Source: Lepidodermella squamata
Lineage: Eukaryota; Gastrotricha
DNA: 64,000 nucleotides
Direction: 5' to 3'
Assembly: GCA_047495785.1 (NCBI GenBank)
Contig: JBLDXI010000013.1
Location: 372,001 to 436,000 of the forward strand
The notes under the pieces were generated by a model. The model saw only the letters and a program-made list of their open reading frames with translations. It had not been told where the DNA came from and did not search any database. Positions 1 through 10,589 of this stretch are shown here, piece by piece. The position numbers were made by a program, and so were the translations under genes. Position 1 is the first letter of the stretch, and the number at the start of each line of letters is the position of its first letter.

Positions 1-2314
1 TAGCGATTTGCCGAGGATTACAAATCATAGTGGCTGCCCTTATTAACAAGCCATGAAAATTTGCCATAGATCAGCGGGTAGTTAGGTTGAGAAATGTAGG
101 TGACAATTAGTCACAACGATAACAGTACATTACTGACATAACAACAAGGTGACCTCAAATTTAGCAAGTAACAACAAGGTAACACGGTGTTACATGTCTT
201 GACTCGGTATGGCAAATAATCACAGCTGTTTTTGGAACCCGCGGAGCAAATAATTTTGGCGCCAAATCTCGGCTGCGTTAAATTTAGCACGCTCTCTGCG
301 CACATGGCGACTAGCGGCGAGGCGAGGCGGTCGTTGCTGCTGCTTGCTAGCCACTCAAAACAATGACAAGCACGCAATCGCGATTTCAACTACTACTATA
401 CACACGAGCCATCACCATCTGGTGTCGCGTGGAGCAATAACTATGTATTAGCCACGGCTCGTTGACCAATTCACGGAAAATCACCTGCGATCATCTTAAT
501 TAAGGTATGTATGAATGTAACCGGGTATTCATGACAAATAGACAAGTGAAAATTCCGTACGTCATGCCGCATGGGACATGGTAAAACCTAAAATCACGTC
601 AGGGAAAGACAATATATTTGTAACCTGGCGGCGGCGTGTTCAACGAATACTGCGCCAATTTAGCAACAATTTTCGCCTTGCTGTCCTCAAACCGAGCGCA
701 GTCAAAGCTGTACGGAAAGACTATAAACAATGAAAGATAACAAATTCGCTATATTAAAAGCGTGATGTTTATGATGTTACGTACGATTGTCTGGCACATT
801 ACCTGGCGCGAATGACGAGACACACCACGTATCTCATCGAGCACAGCAAGCGCTCAGACACATATAAAAACGAGCCCCGCGTGGGCTATTCGGCCTGGGC
901 TCGCGCGCCTGTCAAGTACACGGCGTCGCCTCTTTCGGCAAATCTATTTTCGTCTACGCGCTAACTAAACTATGTCGCGCTCTTGTGTTTTCGACGGTTA
1001 CGACGCTATGTGTTTAGAAAACGGCAACTGCTCTTGCCAGTTTATTTAGAGATCGGTGGGCATTTGATGCCGTTCGAGCCAGCTGTAGTAGTGGGCTTGA
1101 ATTCAAGAGATGATTAAACATGAAATGAGCACACACATCTGGGATCATTCTCAAATAAAGCATCGTGATACAGCTCCAGTCTTTACAGCTAAAAGATTTG
1201 GGACAAAAAGTAAACAAGCCGAATCGAAACGGGTGCAGGGGCCATTACCCGTATCGCCCACGTGTGTTCGGCGATAGGATTAGGCACTTGAAACAGTCTG
1301 ATGCGCATGGGTTCTGCGGGCAGCAAGTGCAATAAAACTCAAACAGGCGTGCACCACATGAGCAAACGGCGACTTTGCGCTCGTTAGGGTAATATAATAA
1401 TGCGAGGGGCGGTTTGCTACGCTTTTTATCCGAATAACGTCCAATTAGACGGGTGGTGTGTAATACAAGCCGGGCAACGCATAAGTTGTTGCAATAAAAC
1501 GGCCGAGACCGGGTAATTTATCATTATGCAAACCGTAACTGTTTTCTGTGAGAGGAAAAAACGAACATATTGTCAGTTTAAGCTTCTACTGCTGATGAGC
1601 CTAAATCGTAAAGCTTTTCCATTTCAACGTGAAAATTTTACAGTATAATGACTGCTTATGGGAGGTCGACCTTTGGATTGAAGAAATTTATTGCGCAACG
1701 CCGAACGGTCAAGCGAGGACACCTATCGAAGGCGTTCACCTACTGGAAGCGCACTATGTTTTCAGCTTGAGGTCACTTGTTGGCGCGCTTCTGCGGCCCG
1801 TAATGCTTTTCAGGACGTGACCGCGTGCCGCGTGCTTTCAAATTTTACTTTAAAGCTCTAAATGAGCTGTTATTCTCAGGGCGGAGCAAGGTCCCGATGC
1901 TGTAACAGCGTCGTAATAGGGCCGTAATAAGCCGTTCATCGCGATTTATCAGCATTCAAATACTGTAAATTAGGGCTGTCCACCAAGCAACGCGCATCGC
2001 TGTTCGGGAAAGAATCGTCGTAATAATCGATAACAAAATTCTAAATTAATTGCTACGCTAGGTGAATGGCACGCTTCACAAATCTGTTAGTTTAACCCAA
2101 GAAGTGTTTAACCATTTTCTCCCGCTCTTTCTCTGTCGTGAATCTTCCCATGATATACCTAATAATTTGCTGAAGTCAACGTGGGCTTTCCATGTGGGCG
2201 AGAGTCAAACTTCCTCTCTCATCCATGAGAAAAACAATGATGACAAGGATCAGTCGAAGCAGCGTTTAATTCGATGTTTCTGGTTCTAAGATGGCGGATT
2301 TTTCCGCGAGGCAC

Positions 2315-2357
2315 AAAAAAGGAAAAAGGGAAAAAAGGAAGGGAAGGAAAAGAAGGG
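2315..2357 (+). repeat. 43-nt polypurine tract
   Basis: An uninterrupted run of A and G bases. It is low-complexity sequence and has no coding frame. Such tracts can form triplex DNA, but nothing else here shows a function. Confidence 0.7.
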
Positions 2358-3460
2358 TTGCCAATTCGACAACCTCCAGTCGGGTATTAAATTTGCTCGA
2401 CATCATCTCAACCAGACGAACTTAGAGAATTGCCAATTAACGACTATATACTAATTATAACTAATGGTTGAATATTTCTCAAGAATACGACGCATGCCTA
2501 TATGGGCAATATGGAAAACATGTTCGATCAGTCACTTTTGGGAAGTGCTAGCGTTCAGGGTTGGCTTCACGCCGCTTGCTAATAAAAAATCGGAATCGAA
2601 TGGTAATGCCGCGGAAATTTGCAGGGGAAAGCTGCGGAGTTGTGTGGACAATAAGAACTTTCACCTCGCCGCACTTTTTCTTTGAAGGTTTTTTCCACAA
2701 GAGAATTTCCTGGTACTCGGTATATTATCGCTACAACATCCAGTTTTCCGAAGTTGAAATTTGCTTCCTTATTTAGCGCCGATCGCCAACATAAAAAAAT
2801 TCATTTATCGGAATGTCGATTTTGGTATCTCCAACTTTTATCTTGATGGCAGCATGGGACCACAAGACAATCTTTCACCAGCATGCAGTTCCCGTCGATG
2901 ATGGCTTTCAAATTGCATTTTGCACCTTTGACTCGTTGCTGGGCTCGCTGGGGCGGTCTAACTTTACCGGGTAATTTGGCGGTTTTGACATGCTGGCTGA
3001 AATTTCCTTGAAGTAATAATATTAATATTAATCATATTCGAAAGATAGCGACTCAGCCAAGTCACACCGATCAACGTCAAAGAAACCCCTTTTGTTCTCC
3101 TCGCTCTTACGGTCTTATTGACGACCTAATTAAGGGCGTCCACCGAGGTTTGACCTATCGAATCAATTTTTGTTAAATATAACATAGGTGGCTCAAAGGT
3201 TGAATTTCGGAGACAGAAAGTTTGCGGCCGCAACTATAAACAACGCAAGTAACAAAAGTGTTGGGGTCGCTTTTTGTTCCGATGGCCACTTCGATCTCAA
3301 TTTACGACCAATAAATACTGCTTTATTAGTGATAAAATAAAGTATAAGGCTTCCTCGAATTTCATTAATCGATCATAGTGATGAAGCGCAGCGAATATGT
3401 CAAGTGATATCACGACCTTAAATTCCGACACGTGACGCACAATTCGTCGTCGGTGCGGCC

Positions 3461-3687
3461 AAAAGTAGTATATCCATAAAAAAATCGAAAATGAGATTTT
3501 TACAGTCTCGGGCTCAGAGTTTAACGCCCGTTATTATTCTGAAAACCGCATCTCAAAATTCGCCAGGGATCAAAAGTATTATATCCACTTTCCTGCCTCT
3601 TTTACTACCTAGGTCACTTTATCGGCAGAATCAACAGTATTATCTCCATGGCATGAGTTCGAAAGGGCACAAAAAGTATTATATCCA
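3461..3687 (+). repeat. Four spaced copies of an AAAAGTATTATATCCA-like motif
   Basis: Near-identical 16-nt words occur at 3461-3476, 3572-3587, 3633-3648 and 3672-3687, at irregular spacing (111, 61 and 39 nt). The core is AGTATTATATCCA with one or two changes per copy. The intervening sequence does not obviously repeat, so this looks more like a clustered motif than a decayed tandem array. Confidence 0.6.
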
Positions 3688-3855
3688 GCAAAAAATCACT
3701 CAATCGCGAGAAAAATGGTGATGTAAAAATCGCAAAAAAGTAAATGCCTGCATGAGGAATCGAACCACAGCAGTGCGATGTTGATGCCAAACAAAAAATA
3801 ACCCTCTTTGTCCACGCTAAAAAAAGAAAAATCGCCAAAAGCAAAAAATGCGTGC

Positions 3856-3976
3856 AGAATAGAAACAAATGGCGTATAACTAACTTGTTGCATCATCTCG
3901 GCCAAGTCAGTCGCGCGTCATTAAAACGCCAGTTTTTTCTGTACATCAAATGCGTTGCGCCATTTGTTTCTATTCT
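3856..3976. repeat. 19-bp perfect inverted repeat with 83-nt spacer
   Basis: AGAATAGAAACAAATGGCG at 3856-3874 is exactly reverse-complemented at 3958-3976. The arms do not extend and no target-site duplication is evident. It could be a hairpin-forming transcript or a small MITE-like remnant. Confidence 0.7.
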
Positions 3977-5345
3977 AGGCAAGTCGTTCTGTCGCTCACC
4001 CCGCGATATGTGGGTTGTTAACGATTCTTGTCGGGTCTGAGAGTGTTGTAGCATGCTCGGGAAAGCGGGAAACCTAATCTTTTCTGGAAGTTGAGGAAGA
4101 TGGGGTGCTGTACTGCGGGCGCTTAACACGCCACCTACGATCTCGATCGTGTCAAGATTGAAAAGCATAATTATTTATTCAGGTTACAGTATCCGGGTTC
4201 GGTTCAGAAGGCTCGTACGGTCCGTAGGCGATTCTTCTCGGCTGGCTGCGATGCTCTTAGCTCGAAGCCATGTATTTCTCCCCATTGCTTATCCAAGATG
4301 TTATTCCAGACAATGCTGAATACTTATGTTGAAATGAAGTTTCATAATCAAATGGCTTCTAGCGAAACCTTGATTGAGGTTAGATTGAGATAGAGATCGA
4401 GAAACCCAACGACCAACATGCTTGCCTGGACATTCGAGCTCATTTGTCTGCCAGAACGGGTCTCTGGCTTCCTTCATTCTTTTCAAGACTAAGCGATTAG
4501 AATTGAATTTTGATGCATAAACTATTTAATAGTTTTAAACCCAGGCTGAAGGCTTGAGATGAGGTAAAAAAGGCCCCAAACACCGAAAAAACTTTGAAAA
4601 TAATATGTCGCATGCCGCCGTCCTTGATTTTAGCTGTCAAAAATACTAATGTGAACGATTGAAAACTACATTTTGTTTGTAAAATAATTATTTTTTGAAA
4701 TTATTTTATTATCAGCTGATCGACACCGCCGTTCAAATAAATCTGGTAATGCGCTGGTAATGCGTAGTAAACGATTTTTTTCTGCGCTTCTGATGCAGAT
4801 TGGCGCTCGTGCATCCGCGTATTGTAATAGCTTTTTTGGCGCGAGTTTTTTTGTTCTGCCACACCGCCTTATTTTATTGACACACCAGCTTCTAAATCCT
4901 CCGTATTTTTATGAGAAGAACGTAAACAGCCATTGTCATGCTCAATGCTGACATGTAAGATTTTTTGTTCGTCCTGCTCTCTCCTCTTGTCTGAATTCGT
5001 GCTGCGATATAACAGTCACTCATGTACTCGCTTTGCACTCTAAATTTATTATTTTGGTCAGTCGCTTTATAAATCTTATATCTTTATATACTATTTACTG
5101 TGGCGGAGAATGAAGGATGAAGGCACCTCTACGACCTGGGTAATAACAATTAGGGGATCAATTCCTATAAGCCAGCTTGAATTTGCTACCTATAAAATAC
5201 CTAACAAAAACGTCGGTTGCGAGCTTTTTGAACTCCAGTCGATTAATTGGCTTATTTATATCGATTTCATCCACCTACTCGCTTCAAAATTCCTTCCTAC
5301 AGTAGTCGCACCACAGTCCGCCTTGTTTGGCGAAGATTGAAGCCT

Positions 5346-5391
5346 TGAGGTAGTAGTGTCATCTGTCAACTCCCTGTCTCCGCCACTGCCT
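5346..5391 (+). ncRNA. let-7-seed sequence with a short hairpin (weak miRNA candidate)
   Basis: Positions 5346-5356 are identical to the first 11 nt of let-7 (TGAGGTAGTAG), after which the match stops. Bases 5348-5358 can pair with 5381-5391 in 10 of 11 positions across a 22-nt loop. The stem does not extend outward, so this is not a convincing complete pre-miRNA. It lies 133 nt upstream of the WBP11 start codon and may be just 5' UTR or promoter sequence. Confidence 0.2.
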
Positions 5392-5478
5392 ATTTATTAT
5401 TAATTACCGCAGGTTGAGCATCTAATTCCGTTTTTATTAGGGCTATAACCTGAATCTGCCGTCGAATTTCGGTCCACG

Positions 5479-7059
5479 ATGGGGAAACGCGCGTTAAAGA
5501 CCACGAAGAATGGAAAATATTTAAATCCGACTGATCAGGCCAGGAAAGAGCAGCGGCGAAAAGAGCTGAAGAAAAACAAAAAGCAACGTGAAGTTGTGAG
5601 AAGTGCGATCATCAAATCAAAGGAGCCAAAGCAACTTATCGAGGAGATGGAGATGCTGGATGAGCAAGAATTCAACCCCGTTCAGTCAGTGCAGATAAGT
5701 TTGCGAGTCATCCAGGAAAAACGCCGGAAATTGAAAGAAACCCTAGAAAAAGTGCTTGAAGTTATGGTGAAAGAGACTCCGGAGTCTGTTGGCGAGTTTC
5801 GGCAAATGATGGCGAACTACGAAAAGAGGAGGGTTCAAAGAGAGCAATATTATGGTTTGTTTACTCTTCATAATCCTTATGTGAACTAATTTATATTAAT
5901 TGGCCTTTCAGAACAAGTAAAAAATGCTGAACGGGTTCGTCCTGATCAAATCCCTTTGCCTTCTGAGATTCCCCTTCCTGGCAGCGCTTCAACGCCGGGT
6001 GATATCCCTCTTCCCAACCGAAATGTGCCATCATCGCTGCACGGAATATTGAAGAAAAACCCTGTATTAATTGTCGCCACACCTGAAACGCGAGCTGTGT
6101 TTCGCCCGATGAAGAACCTGCCCCCTCCTCCGCCATGTCCACCCCCGGACCTAAGCGATTCTGACGATGAATCGTCTGACAGCGAAAGCTCAAATTCATC
6201 AGATAACTCTGCATCACCATCGGACTCACCCTCAGGATCTGAAGATTCTGAATTTGATCAAGATGAGGCGGAAACATCGCGGCCCAGGAAGAGTCTTCGT
6301 TTCGCGGAAGATGTTAAGAAAGACTCGACGAAGGATACTCGCTTGACTATAGGCCGCGAACGTCAGCTGAATGTTTCCCAAAAAGAAAAGCCAGACGAAG
6401 ACGAAACACCTTATGACCCAGAACAACCTGTTGAAGCAGATAATTCTCGGTTTTTCGCTCAGCCTCCTCCAGCGGTGCCGACTTACCCTCCGATGGGTTA
6501 CCCACCTCCTATGATGGCTTCTCGAATGCCTTTACCGCCGTTCGCAGGAATGCAACCTCCGTATGGCGATTCGCAGCCAAAACAGCAAATAAGACGATTA
6601 CCTGGTGGAAGGCTTGTGCTTGCGCAAGGCGCCGCGTCTGTCGTGCAGGCTGCCCCTACCACTGTACAGCGAGGATCCGCTAGTCAGCAGCAGCAACAAC
6701 AGACTGGCTCTAGCGTTTCTCATCAAATAGCTCCTGCACCTGCTGATCCCAAGCTAACAACAATCGAAAAGAAAGCCCAGCTCAAGAATTTACTGCAGGA
6801 AGCTACCAAGTTTGTGCCCTCTCAGCTTAAGGTTCGCCGAGAGTTTAAAGATGCCCACGGCCGAATCGTAAAACAGAGCGCTCCTGTTTCAAAACCCGCT
6901 GGTTCCTCTGCTCCATCGACGTTCTCTAATCAAAGAGCCGGTTTTCCGTCAAGCTCCTCTGCGATAGCCGCTTCATCAGCAGCAGTTGCAGCTGCGAAGG
7001 GCGTTGATCAAGACGACAGTTATGCTCAATTCATGAAAAGTCTTGACGGTCTTTTATAG
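5479..7059 (+). CDS. WBP11: WW domain-binding protein 11 (spliceosome-associated)
   Basis: Two exons, 5479-5854 and 5912-7059, joined by a 57-nt intron ending CCTTTCAG, give 507 residues. The N-terminus carries the WBP11 signature NPTDQARKEQRRKELKKNKK near residues 16-35, followed by the EFNPVQ segment. Proline runs near 194-205 and 308-325 are the expected WW-domain ligands. An acidic Ser/Asp stretch follows the first run. The conserved C-terminal block (TIEKKAQ, then FVPSQLKVRR near 427-436) and the final FMKSLDGLL close the protein, so it is complete. Family members are nuclear, bind PQBP1-type WW domains and act in pre-mRNA splicing. The human protein is longer (about 640) because of a longer Pro-rich middle. 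The identification is secure; the WW partner here is inferred. Confidence 0.95.
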
Positions 7060-7175
7060 TGCTCCATTAAGTCATTTTTCGCGTTTTTGTTTTCGTTTAT
7101 TTAATAATACGATGTACAACAATTGCTTTATTATTTCTAGATTTATTTTGCTAAAGTCAATTATTCAAGTATCAA
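7060..7175 (+). promoter_or_regulatory. 116-nt WBP11-TAT spacer with splice-acceptor-like site
   Basis: Only 116 nt separate the WBP11 stop from the TAT start. The spacer is T-rich and contains TTATTTCTAG, a good 3' splice-site motif, about 37 nt before the TAT ATG. No TATA box or canonical AATAAA was seen. This could mean a promoter inside WBP11, a spliced 5' UTR or an operon-like pair with trans-splicing; the sequence does not decide. Confidence 0.35.
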
Positions 7176-8877
7176 ATGGACGGCGTCTGCAACGGCCGAC
7201 AATGGCTACTGAAACCCTCGAAGAAAGCAGCCAATACAAACAATCCGATCAGAAAAATTGTGGATTATATGAATATTGAACCTAACCCTGAACTGAAACT
7301 GATAAATTTGTCGTTGGGTTGGTTTTTCGTTAATTAATGTTTATATTTGTTAACATCCTTGTCCCACAGGCGATCCTACATTGGGCGGCATTTTGAAGCC
7401 ACACCCAATCGTAATTGAAGCTGTCGCCAACTGCGTGGCTTCTGGCAAGTGCAACGGCTATTCACCCGCGTTCGGTTCATTGGTCGCCCGTCGTGCGATC
7501 GCTGCGAAATTCTCGGCACCTGGTGATGTGATTAGCCCTGATGTAAGTTTTTCACTTGACGGACATTTCTAAATGATGATAATGGCATTAATTAACTTGA
7601 ACAGCTGCATTGATAATTTATCGGTGAGAATTGTTCGCTTGCGTCTTTGATTTTTATGTTACGTTGTTGTGTTTGGGTGTCGGCTAGCATCTTAGGTCGA
7701 TTCTATGATCTTTCATTGATTGGAATTTTATTTGCTAATTAAGGATGTGATTTTGACGAATGGATGCAGCGCTGCTCTTGATTTGGCTATTACGGGATTG
7801 GCAAATCCTGGCGACAACATTTTGGTTCCGATGCCTGGCTTCTCGATTTACAAAACGCTAGCGGAATCTACAGGAATCGAATGTCGATCCTATAAGCTGC
7901 TGGTAAGTAATTTCAGCCGGATAACCACCTGATTCTTATCAATATTCGTGATTATAGCCTGAGAAGGATTGGGAAGCCGACCTCTCTCATATGGAGTCCT
8001 TGATCGACAACTCGACCCGCGCAATTATCGTGAATAACCCTTCAAATCCTTGCGGCTCAGTTTGGTCCGCCAAGCATATTCGAGACATAATCAGCCTCGC
8101 TGAACACCATTGTCTACCTATAATCGCTGACGAGCTATATTGGGAGTGCGTGTTTTCTAACCACCAGTTCTTCTCATTTTCATCTCTGAGCAAGCAAGTA
8201 CCGATCATTTCATGCCGAGGCATAGCCAAGTGTTACTTCGTTCCCGGCTGGCGAGTTGGCTGGATCCAAATTCACGACCGCGACGATAAGCTGGTTGAGG
8301 TTCGCAAAGGCCTTCGCGACCTGTCGCAGCGAATCCTCGGTCCGAACTCGATCGTTGAAGCTGCGCTGCCTACTATCCTAGCGAATGTCCCTCAGTCTTA
8401 CTTCAAGGAATCAACCAGCTACGTTGAGGCGAATACGGAGATCGCGTATAAAATCCTGTCGGCTGTTCCTGGTCTAATCCCTGTTAAACCAGCTGGTGCG
8501 ATGTACATGATGGTATAGTTTCAATTTTTTAGTTTTACATATCTTTATTGAACTGATTTGCTCAAGGTTGGAGTTGACTCGAGGTATTTCACGCCCGATC
8601 TGAGTGATCCCGTACGATTCACTGAGCAGCTGATCCGCGAGCAGTCCGTATTTTGTCTGCCTGCTAAGGTAATGCCCGCTTTCAAATGACGGTCAAATTT
8701 TACAACTTTGTTTTTGTCTTATTTTTGTCACTGCCGTTTCGTCGCCCACGCAACTAGTGCTTCCAAGCGCCAGATTTTATACGTCTTGTCCTGACGTCAT
8801 CTCACGATGAAATCCTGGAGGCCTGCGAACGCATCGCCGCCTTTTGTAAACAGCATGCAACGAACAAGCTGATGTAG
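7176..8877 (+). CDS. TAT: Tyrosine aminotransferase
   Basis: Six exons (7176-7317, 7370-7542, 7744-7902, 7958-8512, 8567-8668, 8758-8877) encode 416 residues. It is a PLP-dependent class I/II aminotransferase, which converts tyrosine and 2-oxoglutarate to 4-hydroxyphenylpyruvate and glutamate, the first step of tyrosine breakdown. Family motifs appear in order: [24 protein letters not shown], the NNPSNPCGS block near residue 183, ADELY, and [16 protein letters not shown] with the PLP lysine at K249. SQRILGP and [10 protein letters not shown] follow. The N-terminus is about 40 residues shorter than human TAT (454). All splice junctions keep frame. Kynurenine/alanine aminotransferases are a less likely alternative because the match to TAT runs through every block. 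Confidence 0.95.
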
Positions 8878-9741
8878 GGCGCTGTTTTTTCATGACCACC
8901 GAAGCGGTGTGGCTGAACACGTTGTTTTTCTCTTTCTCTCTCTAATCCATCTCGTGTAGTTTTACTCAACACCTGTACTCGTCGTCGCGTTGTTGCAGCG
9001 ACGGACTTTATTGTTTGATATGATTTGCATTATTGCGTGTTGTTATGATACTTCTACCCGCCCGCCAAATGCAGTAGAAACGTGAGTGTCTGTAGCGATG
9101 AATTCCCCCATTCGCTGTGATATTATCTCTCTGCATCGAAAAATAGCATAATTGACCAAATTTTGTAACTCGTTATAATTTATCAGTATTGCACTATTAC
9201 ACCATCATCACGTGGTGATATCTTCATGTTATTTCAAGGTGTTGACCTGCTGCACGGTCTGCGTGGGTAGTGATGCTAAGTTGAGGCCATTGGCATGTTG
9301 TTGCATGGCTGGCGTATCCAATGCGCAAAGGTGTTAATGGGCGCGGCGTTTTGAAGTACTCAAACTCTTTAAAAATTGTTATTAAACTTTGATGCAATAT
9401 TCTCTCTCTTGAACTGCTATATATTATATGGTATTATACATACTCTGAAAAATATGCCATAATATTGAGATAATTTACACTTCTTAGCTGTTGTGAACCA
9501 AGTGCTGAGATGTCATTTTTATAAGAGTATATATTCTTCAGTCGGGCTGCTCGGTTTAAGGTGCAATTATTCAAATTGAGTATATCACACGGTTGGTGAA
9601 TCATGTGAATGGTGGTGAGATTTCTTCTGTGGCTTTTCAGCAAATTTTCCGAGTTATTTTTCATAATAAATCCGGTGCCTGAATGTGGCGAAAACCTTTA
9701 TTGCATTTATTGCTCTTTCAAGCACAACAAGGGGCTGCGTT
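8878..9741. other. Spacer between TAT and the convergent membrane-protein gene
   Basis: This holds the 3' ends of two convergent genes. No further exon could be supported; the sequence is AT-rich with CT-rich patches just after the TAT stop. Confidence 0.6.
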
Positions 9742-10589
9742 TCATTCGATTAAATCATATCCGAAAAATAGTGAACTAAGCCTTCGAGCTATTGTTTGTT
9801 CTTGGGCGGAGCGTTTTCGCCGGCCGACTGTCCACGTGAGACTCGTCGAATTCGTCAGTGTTTTGTTGATGTTGCTAACATCGCTGACCAGCGACGATGT
9901 TAGACTCGACGAATTCCACTGGTTTACACCTAGAATCTGTCCGACGGATGAATTCGCGAAGCCGCTGATGCTTCCCTGGGCAGTGTTCAGGCCGGAATTG
10001 ATTGCCGAAATCCCTGAGTTTATGCCCGAGTTTACGAGACTTCCTAAAGAAATTGAACTCGTTCTGCGGACAAATATTGGTGTAACTAGTAGGTGCTATT
10101 GGAGTGTTTACGGTTACTTACCCATTTACTGTGCCATTTATACTCGAAAAAATGTTGTTAATAACGTTGCTCGTTGCGCCTGTTCCAGTGGTGATCGCAG
10201 ATGACACGTAATTGACTCCTGGAAATGGTAAATTGCGAACTATTCATCTCAATTGGTGCAATTATTTGCTAACCTGTGCTTATCGCATTCGAGACGATGC
10301 TGGTTCCTTGATTGATATAAGCGGCTACAGGCTGTACGAACGCTGTAGTATAACATCAATGAAAAAGCCGTTATTAAATTAACTTATATCTAACTATACC
10401 TGTGTTATTTTCGTTGGCTTCCAGGACGCGTGAAAACCATGTTTTACCGCCGGTTGCGCCTTGCGATGAGTAGTCAATACCAGAGCTGGGAATCACAACC
10501 AGGCCCACCACAAGACCGATGACCAAGGCGATGACAGCTAAAACCACTGCAACTACTATTACACCGATGCACGTATTATCTGCCCCCAT
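9742..10589 (-). CDS. Type II single-pass membrane protein, Ser/Asn/Gly-rich, with furin-type site
   Basis: Four exons in transcript order (10589-10400, 10342-10274, 10218-10122, 10063-9742) splice in frame to 225 residues. Only seven residues precede a strongly hydrophobic span (about 7-33, rich in V, I, L and A), so it is probably a type II membrane protein or uncleaved signal anchor. The rest is a low-complexity Ser/Asn/Gly/Thr-rich ectodomain with several N-x-S/T sites and phrases such as NSGINSGISAINSGLN. An RRKR-S furin-like site sits at residues 200-203, 22 residues from the C-terminus. I recognise no family. An open frame on the opposite strand (9683-10204) is a shadow of the last exons. 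Confidence 0.75.

Larger units (their letters stand above)
1..5478. other. Gene-free upstream region
   Basis: No exon chain with good codon content and splice sites could be built on either strand. Open frames here are short and AT-rich. Listed separately are a polypurine tract, a recurring 16-nt motif, a 19-bp inverted repeat and a let-7-seed sequence. A TATA-like element at 863-870 lies 109 nt before a 25-codon Cys-containing ORF (972-1049), which may be a first exon or chance. A tRNA T-arm-like fragment is readable on the minus strand near 3746-3770 without the rest of a tRNA. Confidence 0.6.

Noticed and set aside
3746-3793. tRNA gene on the minus strand
   Set aside because: Only a T-arm-like GGTTCGATTCC with an imperfect stem is present; no matching 5' acceptor strand, D arm or anticodon arm could be folded.
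5110-5340. 76-codon ORF upstream of WBP11
   Set aside because: No recognisable sequence or splice support; probably chance.
9683-10204. 173-codon ORF on the plus strand
   Set aside because: It is antisense to exons 3 and 4 of the minus-strand membrane protein, which has four in-frame splice junctions and sensible composition.
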